DNA from: JBDTMC01 sp039934475
Lineage (GTDB): Bacteria; Acidobacteriota; Terriglobia; Bryobacterales; Bryobacteraceae
Length of the DNA stretch: 6,204 bases
Reading direction: 5' to 3'
Assembly: GCA_039934475.1 (NCBI GenBank)
Contig: JBDTMC010000467.1
Coordinates: 1-6,204, forward strand
In this document: piece by piece, positions 1 to 6,090 of the stretch
Numbering within the stretch: position 1 is the stretch's first letter
Layout of the letters: every line of letters starts with the position of its first letter
The notes under the pieces: model-generated
Database searches by the model: none
Told to the model about the DNA's origin: nothing
The model's input: the letters and a program-made list of their open reading frames with translations, nothing else
Made by a program: the position numbers and the translations under genes

Positions 1-447
1 CCCATCGTAGTCCGCAACAATGGCATGGGCACTCCTCAATTCATGGCGAAGGTTAAGGCGGCAGCACCGTCATTTCTTCGCTTTGGGGCGTCGCGCTACG
101 CTGTCGCCACACACGCCGACTACCGTTTGCTCGCGCCTGCCACCCTCTATCCGGGACTCTCCACGCCGGCCGCGCCCGGAGAAGTGATCCTCCTCTGGAG
201 CGCAGGCTTCGGATTGCCCTTGGAGGGTCTTGACCCGGGAGCATCGAGCCAGTTTGGCCACATGCCGGAGAATCCGGTCTGCACGATTGGTGGTCATCCC
301 GCCGATGTCTCCGCCGCCCTGGTCAGCCCAGGTTTGTACCAGCTCAACCTGACGGTTCCGCCCGACGTGCTGAGAGGGGACAACCCGTTGACATGCACCT
401 ACCGGGGCACCGCCACGCAGGATGGAGTTCTACTGACAGTGCAGTAA
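1..447 (+). CDS. C-terminal part of a Solibacter-type surface/secreted protein (TIGR03437-like domain), 5' end outside window
   Basis: The frame is open from base 1 and ends at TAA 445-447, giving 148 residues with no start needed inside the window. An internal ATG at 25 is unlikely to be the real start, because the domain pattern already begins upstream of it. The visible part reads as one Ig/TIG-like beta domain: a PAAPGEV motif, then a strand ending in an aromatic-rich SAGFGLP turn, a CTIGGHPADV segment, the GLYQLNLTVP strand, and a final strand ending in LLTVQ. This order (PGEv - GlG - vtigG.pa - GlyQvNv.vP) is the hallmark of the uncharacterised C-terminal domain TIGR03437, abundant in Solibacter and relatives. 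It usually ends large extracellular proteins carrying NHL, beta-propeller or Ig repeats. Its role is unknown; a terminal adhesive or sorting module is my inference. The gene converges on the lipoprotein gene 62 bases downstream. Confidence 0.8.
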   Translation, partial: PIVVRNNGMGTPQFMAKVKAAAPSFLRFGASRYAVATHADYRLLAPATLYPGLSTPAAPGEVILLWSAGFGLPLEGLDPGASSQFGHMPENPVCTIGGHPADVSAALVSPGLYQLNLTVPPDVLRGDNPLTCTYRGTATQDGVLLTVQ

Positions 448-509
448 GATCACCGTTTACCTGGAAACTGCAAGTGGCTTCAGATCCCGGACAGGTACGG
501 GGCTCAAAG

Positions 510-1499
510 CTACGGAGCAATCTCCACCGGAGGCGACGGGCCACTTTCATTGCCGCGGAGGTCAACGGCACTGATGCGATAGCGGTATTTCGTTCCGGCT
601 TTGATCGTGCGGTCGCTGTAGCTCGGGGCGTCGATGCGGTCACCAAGACGGGCGAAGGTGCCGTCGCCTTCGGAACGGTACACAAAGTAGCCGGCGAGAT
701 CGGAGTCTGTGTCGCGATCCCAGCCCAGTTGGATGCTGCCCGCACCGGCGAGCGCGTTCAAGCCAGTGGGGACGGCGGGCGGGAACTTGTCATCGGGCGT
801 GATGGCGACAGGGAGGGACGGTTCGCTCTCCACTTCGCCGGCACCCGCCTTCACTGCCGCCTGCACCATGTAGTCGTATGCCGTTCCGAATTGCGCCGTG
901 GAGTCGATGTACTCAGGTTTGGGGGCATCTCCAATACGGACCAATTCCGGGTCCTGCGGTCCCTTGCGGAAGACACGAAACGTGGCGCCGCTGCCGCTCC
1001 AGGTCAAGCGGACGCCGGCCGCGGTGGCCTCAGCCACCAGGGCCGAAGGCGTGTTGAGTGCCGCCGCCGTATTGAGGGTGAAGACATTCGACCAGGATGA
1101 CCAGCGATTCTTGCGGCCCTTCGCGCGGACGGCGAGAAAGATCTCCTTGCCGGCCCATTCGGCGACGGGGACCGTGACAGTGACCAGACCGGGATCGGTA
1201 ACCTCTGCCGGTACAGGCTTGGCACCCGCTGCCCAACGGTCCACCTGAAAAGGCGGTGTACCACCGGGCCCGATTCTCAGGTCCACCTCCCGTAACTCCG
1301 CTACAGGGATGCCGTCCGTGGTAAGCGGGGCAATCGTGAAGTAGACCAGAAGCTTATCCCCGCGCTGGACTGCACGCAGATCGCCCACGGGCAAAGGAAT
1401 GTCGAGCGCCGGAGGCAGCGGCTCGCCCACATAGCCGCAGCTGCTAAGCACGGCGAGGCAGAGTAAGGCGAGACAAGCCCCGGGTATCGATCGTGACAT
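510..1499 (-). CDS. Lipoprotein with tandem fibronectin type III domains, downstream of hslU
   Basis: This 329-residue protein has a lipoprotein signal peptide. A hydrophobic segment at residues 8-18 leads into a lipobox L-S-S-C with Cys21 as the predicted lipidated residue, so it should be exported and membrane-anchored. The mature N-terminus, CGYVGEPLPP, resembles the CG..G.L..P start of the small LptM/YifL lipoproteins. Three fibronectin type III-like units follow: a degenerate one at about 35-147, then 150-235 and 239-329. The last is the clearest, with the W at 260, the YFVYR strand (271-275) and the Y-x-Y-R-I-S-A-V-D strand near 306-313. No enzyme motif is visible, so a binding or structural envelope role is inferred. 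The ATG lies only three bases after the hslU TAG, with no clear Shine-Dalgarno sequence, which suggests translational coupling to hslU. The gene closes the apparent hslV-hslU operon, and no clear terminator follows its stop. Confidence 0.75.
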   Translation of the reverse strand: MSRSIPGACLALLCLAVLSSCGYVGEPLPPALDIPLPVGDLRAVQRGDKLLVYFTIAPLTTDGIPVAELREVDLRIGPGGTPPFQVDRWAAGAKPVPAEVTDPGLVTVTVPVAEWAGKEIFLAVRAKGRKNRWSSWSNVFTLNTAAALNTPSALVAEATAAGVRLTWSGSGATFRVFRKGPQDPELVRIGDAPKPEYIDSTAQFGTAYDYMVQAAVKAGAGEVESEPSLPVAITPDDKFPPAVPTGLNALAGAGSIQLGWDRDTDSDLAGYFVYRSEGDGTFARLGDRIDAPSYSDRTIKAGTKYRYRISAVDLRGNESGPSPPVEIAP

Positions 1500-1502
1500 G
1501 AG

Positions 1503-2861
1503 CTAGAGGATGTAGCGACTCAGATCCTGGTCCTTCACGATATCGGCGAGCTGCGCGCGGACATAGGCGGCGTCGATCTTCACCGTCTTCTTCTTCAGGT
1601 CGGGCCCTTCAAAGGAGATGTGTTCGACGATCTTTTCCATGATGGTGTGCAGACGGCGGGCGCCGATGTTCTCCGTAGTCTCATTCACCTGGGCCGCGAA
1701 ATGGGCTACCTCTTCCAGCGCATCGTCAGTGAACGTAAGTCGGATGCCTTCGGTCTCGAGCAGCGCAATGTACTGCTTCACCAGCGCGTTCTTCGGTTCT
1801 TTCAGGATCCGAATGAAATCAGCCTCGCTGAGGCTCTTCAGTTCGACGCGGATCGGGAACCGGCCCTGCAGTTCGGGGATGAGATCGCTGGGCTTGGAAA
1901 CGTGGAAGGCGCCGGCGGCCATGAACAGGATGTGATCCGTGCGTACGAAGCCGTGGCGCGTGTTAACGGTGGTGCCTTCCACGATGGGGAGGATGTCGCG
2001 CTGCACGCCCTCGCGGCTGACGTCGGGACCATGCCCGGATTCGCGGCCGGCGATTTTGTCGATTTCGTCCAGAAAGATGATGCCGCTGCGCTCCACGCGT
2101 TCCAGCGCAATGCGCGTCACCTGGTCCATGTCGATGAGCTTCTGCTCCTCTTCCTGGACGAGATATTCCAAGGCCTCACCGACGCGCATTTTACGGCGTT
2201 TGGTGCGGTTGCCGAAGAGGCTGGGCAGGACATCCTTGAGGTTGATGTCCATTTCCTCAATGCCGGCGTTGGTGGTGAGCTCGAATGTCGGGCCGCGGTC
2301 TTTGACGTCGAGTTCGACCATGCGGTCATCCAGCTTGCCCGCCCGCAGCTTCTCACGGAGTTTATCGCGTGTGCGCTCGACGCTCTCGCTCGGCTCGGGC
2401 GGCTCCGGCATGAGGAGCTCCAGCAGGCGGTCTTCAGCGTTGCGTTCGGCCCGCTCGGCCACTTCTTCCAGTCGCTCTTCACGCACCATGTCGATGGAGA
2501 TATCGACAAGGTCGCGAATCATGGATTCGACGTCACGGCCGACGTACCCGACTTCAGTAAACTTGCTCGCTTCCACCTTCAGAAACGGAGAGTTGGCGAG
2601 TTTTGCCAAACGACGGGCGATTTCGGTTTTGCCGACGCCGGTGGGGCCAATCATGAGGATGTTCTTCGGCATCACCTCTTCGGCCATCTCCGGCTCCAGC
2701 TTCTGGCGGCGAATGCGATTGCGCAGAGCGATGGCGACGGCGCGCTTGGCGTCGGCCTGGCCAACGACGTACTTGTCTAGTTCGCGGACGATTTCGCGGG
2801 GTGTGAGTTCGTCGAGCAGCGGCGCTTCGTCAGTGGACTGGCTGGGCAAATAGATCACCAT
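1503..2861 (-). CDS. hslU: ATP-dependent protease ATPase subunit HslU (ClpY)
   Basis: HslU is the AAA+ unfoldase that recognises, unfolds and threads substrates into the HslV peptidase in the cytoplasm. At 452 residues it is close to the usual 440-450. Visible landmarks are the KYVVGQ N-terminal helix (30-35), Walker A GPTGVGKT (72-79), the pore loop GYVG (105-108), an acidic/charged I-domain insertion (about 115-240), Walker B IIFLDEID (261-268), sensor-1 region ILFMAAGAF (311-319), the arginine-finger GRFP (333-336), sensor-2 GARR (400-403), and the C-terminal tail LSRYIL. That tail docks into HslV to activate it. All expected residues are present, so the protein should be active. The ATG lies three bases after the hslV stop (TGA-GTC-ATG). 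A GAGG 14 bases upstream is a distant ribosome site, so coupling to hslV translation is likely. The assignment is secure. Confidence 0.98.
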   Translation of the reverse strand: MVIYLPSQSTDEAPLLDELTPREIVRELDKYVVGQADAKRAVAIALRNRIRRQKLEPEMAEEVMPKNILMIGPTGVGKTEIARRLAKLANSPFLKVEASKFTEVGYVGRDVESMIRDLVDISIDMVREERLEEVAERAERNAEDRLLELLMPEPPEPSESVERTRDKLREKLRAGKLDDRMVELDVKDRGPTFELTTNAGIEEMDINLKDVLPSLFGNRTKRRKMRVGEALEYLVQEEEQKLIDMDQVTRIALERVERSGIIFLDEIDKIAGRESGHGPDVSREGVQRDILPIVEGTTVNTRHGFVRTDHILFMAAGAFHVSKPSDLIPELQGRFPIRVELKSLSEADFIRILKEPKNALVKQYIALLETEGIRLTFTDDALEEVAHFAAQVNETTENIGARRLHTIMEKIVEHISFEGPDLKKKTVKIDAAYVRAQLADIVKDQDLSRYIL

Positions 2862-2864
2862 GAC

Positions 2865-3404
2865 TCAGCTCAATTCCTCGTAGATGATGTTGTTGTTTGT
2901 GTAAATGCAGATGTCGGCGGCGATGCCCATGGCCTTTTCGGCTACCTGCCGAGCGTCGAGCTGAGTATTTTCGAGCAGGGCGCGGGCGGCGGCCTTGGCA
3001 AACGGACCCCCGGAACCGATGGCCGCACAATCCTCATCGGGTTCAATGACATCGCCAGAACCGCTGAGGATATAAGTGTTCTTCAGGTCTGAAACCAGAA
3101 GCATGGCCTCAAGGTGGCGCAATACCTTGTCGGTGCGCCAGTCCTTGGCCAGTTCCACGACGCTCCGCGACAGGTTTCCGTTGTGCTGTTCCAGCTTCTG
3201 CTCAAAGCGGGCAAACAGGGAGAAAGCGTCGGCCGTAGACCCTGCGAATCCTGCCATCACGCGGTCATTGTGGAATTTACGGAGCTTCTTGGCGGAGCCC
3301 TTGAGGACTTCGGAACCGAAAGTGACTTGGCCGTCGCCGGCGATGACGACTTTGTTGTTACGACGCACGCTCAGGATCGTGGTCGAACGTATCTTTTTGC
3401 TCAT
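2865..3404 (-). CDS. hslV: ATP-dependent protease peptidase subunit HslV (ClpQ)
   Basis: HslV is the proteasome-beta-like threonine peptidase that forms the double-hexamer chamber capped by HslU. The product has 179 residues. The conserved core starts at T8-T-I-L-S-V-R-R, so MSKKIRS is a short propeptide that must be removed to expose the catalytic Thr8. In mature numbering (Thr1) the other active-site residues fall as expected: Asp17 is D24 in AGDGQ, Lys33 is K40, and Ser124 is S131 in GSGGP. The segments FAGSTADAF (53-61), ELAKDWRTDK (84-93) and ICIYTNNN (165-172) are also typical of the family. No alternative start lies closer to Thr8, so ATG 3402-3404 is kept. The ribosome site upstream is weak. 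Forty-four bases separate it from the vapC stop, with no convincing terminator or promoter, so read-through from vapBC is possible. Confidence 0.97.
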   Translation of the reverse strand: MSKKIRSTTILSVRRNNKVVIAGDGQVTFGSEVLKGSAKKLRKFHNDRVMAGFAGSTADAFSLFARFEQKLEQHNGNLSRSVVELAKDWRTDKVLRHLEAMLLVSDLKNTYILSGSGDVIEPDEDCAAIGSGGPFAKAAARALLENTQLDARQVAEKAMGIAADICIYTNNNIIYEELS

Positions 3405-3448
3405 GAAGAATGCTTACTCAATTATCGCATGGCGGGCGAAGTGCGCCT

Positions 3449-3847
3449 TTATTGTGGGGAGATGGCCGGCAGTAAATCGGTCTTGTTGAAATCGTTGCCT
3501 TTGAACAGGAGAGGCTCCCGCGATACCTTTGCCAGCGCATACGTCAAACAGTCGCCGTAATTGAGGCCAGCCGGCCCGATTTCCTTTCCAAAAGAGCGAA
3601 ACGCTTGCCGGGCGACACGGATTTGTTCCACCGTGATAGGTTCGATCTGGATATCAAAATCGGTCAGGAAGTCGTCAAGCATCGCGCTGCGGATCTCGTC
3701 GCGCTGGCGGTCGATAATCATGGCGGCCTCGAGATAAGACGCCGCTGACATCCGGACCCTGCTGGCTTGTTCGATCATGGACGCGAATTCGGCTGCTTCC
3801 GGCTCGTTGAGGAGGATGGCGAGCAGAGCCGAGGTGTCGAGAATCAT
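3449..3847 (-). CDS. vapC: VapC-family PIN-domain ribonuclease toxin
   Basis: This is a 132-residue PIN-domain protein of the type II toxin family that cuts RNA, often tRNA or rRNA, when freed from its antitoxin. The acidic metal-binding residues are all visible: D4 in the opening MILDTSALLAIL, E40 in SYLEAAMI, D99 in LNYGDCLTYALAK, and D119 in FKGNDFNKTDL (with D124 as a further candidate). The endonuclease should therefore be active. The LNYGDC...PLLFKGNDF...TDL pattern belongs to the VapC group that pairs with Rv0623-type antitoxins, which fits its neighbour. The start ATG overlaps the vapB stop in an ATGA (3844-3847), so toxin translation is coupled to antitoxin translation. It ends at TAA, 44 bases before hslV. 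The RNA target cannot be told from sequence. Confidence 0.93.
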   Translation of the reverse strand: MILDTSALLAILLNEPEAAEFASMIEQASRVRMSAASYLEAAMIIDRQRDEIRSAMLDDFLTDFDIQIEPITVEQIRVARQAFRSFGKEIGPAGLNYGDCLTYALAKVSREPLLFKGNDFNKTDLLPAISPQ

Positions 3848-4101
3848 CGAGGCAGACCGTCGTCGCCGTAGAGGATGTCACCGTGATCGGTGGAGCGGAG
3901 CGCGGGGGGCATTCCGGCTGAAAAGCGGCGCGCGAAGGCCATCATTCGATCGGCCTTCCGCACTGGGTTGCGGCGTTCCGTTTCCAGGCGCAGGCGAAGC
4001 TCCAGAGCTCCAAGCACCGCAGCAGTGAGACTCTCTCCGGTGAGTTCGGCAAGCTGCTCGGCCAAGCGATGAGCGCGTTCGTTCTTGATATTTAAGCTCA
4101 C
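3844..4101 (-). CDS. vapB: VapB-type antitoxin, Rv0623/PSK-family ribbon-helix-helix-like regulator
   Basis: This 85-residue protein starts at GTG 4099-4101. The N-terminus MSLNIKN followed by two helices (about 8-19 and 24-38, with the TGESLTAAVLGALE turn) is the DNA-binding part of the Rv0623-like transcription factor family (PF07704). The basic, less ordered C-terminus ends in DILYGDDGLP, the usual toxin-binding tail of this family. It should neutralise VapC in a complex and repress its own promoter. The GTG start is preferred because the family core begins exactly here and no in-frame start nearby would preserve it. There is no Shine-Dalgarno sequence: the 14 bases just before GTG are a perfect palindrome (see the operator entry). 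Translation from a leaderless message is therefore plausible. The stop overlaps the vapC start by four bases. Confidence 0.9.
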   Translation of the reverse strand: MSLNIKNERAHRLAEQLAELTGESLTAAVLGALELRLRLETERRNPVRKADRMMAFARRFSAGMPPALRSTDHGDILYGDDGLPR

Positions 4102-4115
4102 GGTAGAATTCTACC
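4102..4115 (-). promoter_or_regulatory. Probable VapB(C) operator, perfect 14-bp palindrome with embedded -10-like hexamer
   Basis: GGTAGAATTCTACC is identical to its own reverse complement and directly abuts the vapB GTG. Read on the minus strand it contains TAGAAT (4113-4108), which matches the TATAAT -10 consensus at five of six positions. A transcript from it would start around 4100-4102, on or beside the GTG. A VapB dimer or VapBC complex bound here would block the promoter, which is the standard autoregulation of such modules. No good -35 hexamer is found 16-18 bases further upstream. The palindrome is seen directly; the operator and -10 roles are inferred from position and family behaviour. 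Confidence 0.65.
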
Positions 4116-4209
4116 AAACTGTGGCGCCATGGTGGAATCCTCGGTGAGTTGAACTCTTTTTGAAACGGAATTCCCAGCTCCATCACCAGTGAGCGTGGAC
4201 AGGAGATTT

Positions 4210-4374
4210 ATGATCACAACACAGCCCCTGAGTCCGGTCGAGATACTACTGGAATATATCGAAGAGGGAAAGTCGCTGGAGGAATTCTTTGCCGACTTCC
4301 CCGCCGTAGCCCTCAGCGAGCCGGAGCGTTCGCCTCAACTGGTATTAGCGCGAGGTCGTGGAAGTCGAAGCTGA
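4210..4374 (+). CDS. Short DUF433-like protein, probably a truncated remnant of an antitoxin-type gene
   Basis: This is a 54-residue ORF from ATG 4210, preceded by a good AGGAG at 4201-4205. An earlier in-frame GTG at 4189 lacks such a site. Residues about 8-33 (S-P-V-E-I-L-L-E-Y-I-E-E-G-K-S-L-E-E-F...DFPAV) fit the second half of DUF433, a small helical domain often found as the presumed antitoxin beside PIN-like DUF5615 toxins. The usual preceding GKPVIRGTR-type segment is missing: after MITTQPL the sequence jumps straight to the PVEILLEY helix. The tail SEPERSPQLVLAR has the length and L-x-LAR ending of the family's last helix but is otherwise poorly matched. It also lies antisense to the serine hydrolase 3' end. 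No partner toxin follows. It may be a decayed gene with an internal deletion, or a shortened functional protein. The family call rests on pattern recognition alone. Confidence 0.5.
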   Translation: MITTQPLSPVEILLEYIEEGKSLEEFFADFPAVALSEPERSPQLVLARGRGSRS

Positions 4375-5869
4375 AATCCGTGAGTGCAGAGACGGCCTTC
4401 ATTTTGATACCGGCGATCGTGCCGTCGGCGTTTAACGAATACGTTACGTAAGCGTCCGCGTCGAGAGAGCGATCGTTCCAGCGGGCGATGAAGGTGTCGT
4501 ATTGGAAGTGCTCCATCGGACCGCTCAGAGCGGGGGAGTGCGAGAAGCTCATGAGGAGACGGCCATCTTTCTCTTCCACGGCGACGTCGCCGTACCAGGG
4601 ATCGCGATAGCGACCGGCGTATTTCGCCAGCGGCAGTGACGCTTTGGAGTTCGCATCGCGAGCCCCTGCGGCTTTGGCGACGTCGGCGTCAGCGTCCGCC
4701 TGTTGGCGTTTACGCACGGCGGTGTACCCGGCTACCCAGTCAGTGGCGGGCGCGCCCAGATAGTGGTCGAGAATGGACATCGTCACTGCCTGAAACGCCG
4801 GGCCTTCCTGCTGGTTCGTGAGGACGATGATGCCGAGCTTCTTCTCCGGCACCAGCGTGATCCGTGTCACCATGCCGTTCAAGCCTCCGGTGTGATAAAC
4901 AATCCGCTGGCCCCGGTAGTCATACGTCACCCAACCCAAAGCGTAGGCCTGAAAGTTTGGCTTCAGTGCGGCCAGTTCCGGCTGCGGTTTGGGGTTGATC
5001 GGCATCCAGATGTGCGGCGTCCACATCTCGCGGGACTGCTTGGCGGTGAAGAGACGGCCGTTCGGGTATTCGCCCTCATGCAGTTGCGCGTCGACCCAAT
5101 GAAAGAGATCCTCCACGCTGGATTGGATCGCTCCCGCCGGCGCGGCGGCGGCCAGGTTGGTGTGGGCGACTACCTGCAGCTTGCCGTTAGCGGGGGCGTG
5201 GGGAAAGGCGAGGTCGTCGCCGGCGGGAACTTCCCCCACACTGGTTCGGCTTCGCGTCATCCCTAACGGTTGGAAAATACGTTCGCGGATGAACTCGGCC
5301 CAGGGCTTTCCGGAGACCTGCTCGATCACTGCTCCAGCCACCGAGTAGAGGATGTTGTCGTAAGCGTACGTGCTGCGGAACGATGTGGAGAGAGGGACGT
5401 AACGGAGCCGCGCGACGATGTCTTTCGCGGTGAGGTTGCTATCGGGGAAGAACATCAGGTCACCCGCGCCGAGGGCGAGTCCGCTGCGGTGAACCAGCAG
5501 GTCGCGGACCCGCATTTCGCGGGTAACGTAAGGGTCGGACATCTGGAAGGAGGGGATGATGTCAACGACGCGCTGATCCCAGTCGAGCTTCTTTTCGTCG
5601 GCCAGGATGGCCAGGGCGGCCGCTGTGAAAGCCTTAGTGTGGGAAGCGATCCCGAAGAGGGTCTTCGCAGTGACTGGGGCCGGGTCGCCGAGCTTGCGGA
5701 CGCCGTACCCCTTCGCCGTGAGGACCTTGCCGTCCTGAATGACGCCGACGGCGATGCCAGGAACGTCGAACGCTTTGAGCGTGCGCGGAACAACATCGTC
5801 AAGGTTGGCCTGCCCCCAAGTCAGTGGAGCGAGCGCGATGAGAACGAGAAAAAGGCGAAGGGTGGGCAT
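4313..5869 (-). CDS. Secreted serine hydrolase of the beta-lactamase/penicillin-binding-protein family with C-terminal DUF3471-like domain
   Basis: The protein has 518 residues from ATG 5867-5869. This start is chosen because it begins a clean signal peptide (MPTLRLFLVLIALAPLTWGQA, probable cleavage after A21). The frame stays open upstream to 6049, but that part is the third-frame shadow of hicA. The beta-lactamase-fold domain spans about 22-375. It has S76-H-T-K79 (SxxK nucleophile and base), Y170-D-N172 (YxN) and H326-T-G-G329 (in place of KTG), so the catalytic set is complete. An Ala/Asp-rich linker (388-410) leads to a beta-rich domain at about 411-512 (KYAGRYRDPWYGD..., FIARW, FDFHDLAL), which resembles DUF3471. 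It should act in the periplasm or outside the cell on a peptide, ester or D-amino-acid substrate; true beta-lactam resistance is not implied. Only 28 bases separate it from the end of hicA, where a TATACT (5891-5886) is a weak -10 candidate. Confidence 0.92.
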   Translation of the reverse strand: MPTLRLFLVLIALAPLTWGQANLDDVVPRTLKAFDVPGIAVGVIQDGKVLTAKGYGVRKLGDPAPVTAKTLFGIASHTKAFTAAALAILADEKKLDWDQRVVDIIPSFQMSDPYVTREMRVRDLLVHRSGLALGAGDLMFFPDSNLTAKDIVARLRYVPLSTSFRSTYAYDNILYSVAGAVIEQVSGKPWAEFIRERIFQPLGMTRSRTSVGEVPAGDDLAFPHAPANGKLQVVAHTNLAAAAPAGAIQSSVEDLFHWVDAQLHEGEYPNGRLFTAKQSREMWTPHIWMPINPKPQPELAALKPNFQAYALGWVTYDYRGQRIVYHTGGLNGMVTRITLVPEKKLGIIVLTNQQEGPAFQAVTMSILDHYLGAPATDWVAGYTAVRKRQQADADADVAKAAGARDANSKASLPLAKYAGRYRDPWYGDVAVEEKDGRLLMSFSHSPALSGPMEHFQYDTFIARWNDRSLDADAYVTYSLNADGTIAGIKMKAVSALTDFSFDFHDLALIPVEANAPAR

Positions 5870-5897
5870 GGGAGTCTTAAGGGGCAGTATACGACTC

Positions 5898-6090
5898 TTA
5901 ACCAGGCGGCTCAGGGATAGACAGTTTGCGGCAAATCTTCCGTGCCAGGAGATTCGCAATTTCAGTGTGGCGGGGAACAGCTTCCGACGCGCCGGTCTGG
6001 GGGATTCTCCCAAAGAGTATGCTCCTTGCCCTCGCGCCGCAACACACAACCGTTGCGCCTAAGGTGCCGGAGCAAACCTTCTTTCTTCAT
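5898..6090 (-). pseudogene. hicA: HicA-family mRNA interferase toxin, frameshifted
   Basis: From ATG 6090 the frame gives MKKEGLLRHLRRNGCVLRREGKEH... with catalytic-type His24 in the G-K-E-H turn, then TLWENP. After codon 30 the reading leaves the family pattern and ends at TGA 5962-5964 (42 residues). One base out of phase, the sequence continues as QTGASEAVPRHTEIANLLARKIC..., the expected HicA strand, PRH motif and final helix, to TAA 5898-5900. Removing one C from the run of five (5999-6003) joins the two halves into a normal 63-residue double-stranded-RNA-binding-like HicA. The truncated product would keep His24 but lose the last strand and helix, so it is probably inactive. The start overlaps the hicB stop in an ATGA. 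The extra base could be a real mutation, a sequencing error or, less likely, a programmed slip. Confidence 0.82.

Noticed and set aside
448..509. Possible bidirectional terminator between the two convergent genes (CCCG...CGGG at 486-501)
   Set aside because: The stem is only four to five base pairs with an eight-base loop, and there is no T-run on either strand.
393..1100. Plus-strand open frame of 235 codons over the end of the first gene and the lipoprotein gene
   Set aside because: It overlaps the real 3' end of the TIGR03437-type gene and runs antisense to the FN3 lipoprotein. Its composition is low-information and shows no family motif.
1620..2853. Long plus-strand open frames (386 and 304 codons) opposite hslU
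   Set aside because: They lie wholly antisense to a clear hslU, and their sequences look like GC-driven shadows: Ser/Arg-rich in one, Val/Asp/Ala-rich in the other. Neither has a recognisable domain.
3431..3448. Small GGCG...CGCC hairpin between vapC and hslV as a terminator
   Set aside because: It is a four-base-pair stem without a following U-tract, too weak to call.
4102..4186. Minus-strand peptide MELGIPFQKEF upstream of vapB, faintly like GxxExxY-family proteins
   Set aside because: Only about ten residues resemble that family, the reading then runs through the operator and antisense/shadow sequence of vapB, and nothing else of the family is present.
5886..5891. TATACT as a promoter -10 for the serine hydrolase
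   Set aside because: It matches five of six consensus bases, but there is no plausible -35 element or extended -10. It is noted in the gene entry only.
5870..6049. A 60-residue N-terminal extension of the serine hydrolase
   Set aside because: It is the remaining frame across hicA. The signal peptide starts cleanly at 5869, and the extension has no hydrolase similarity.
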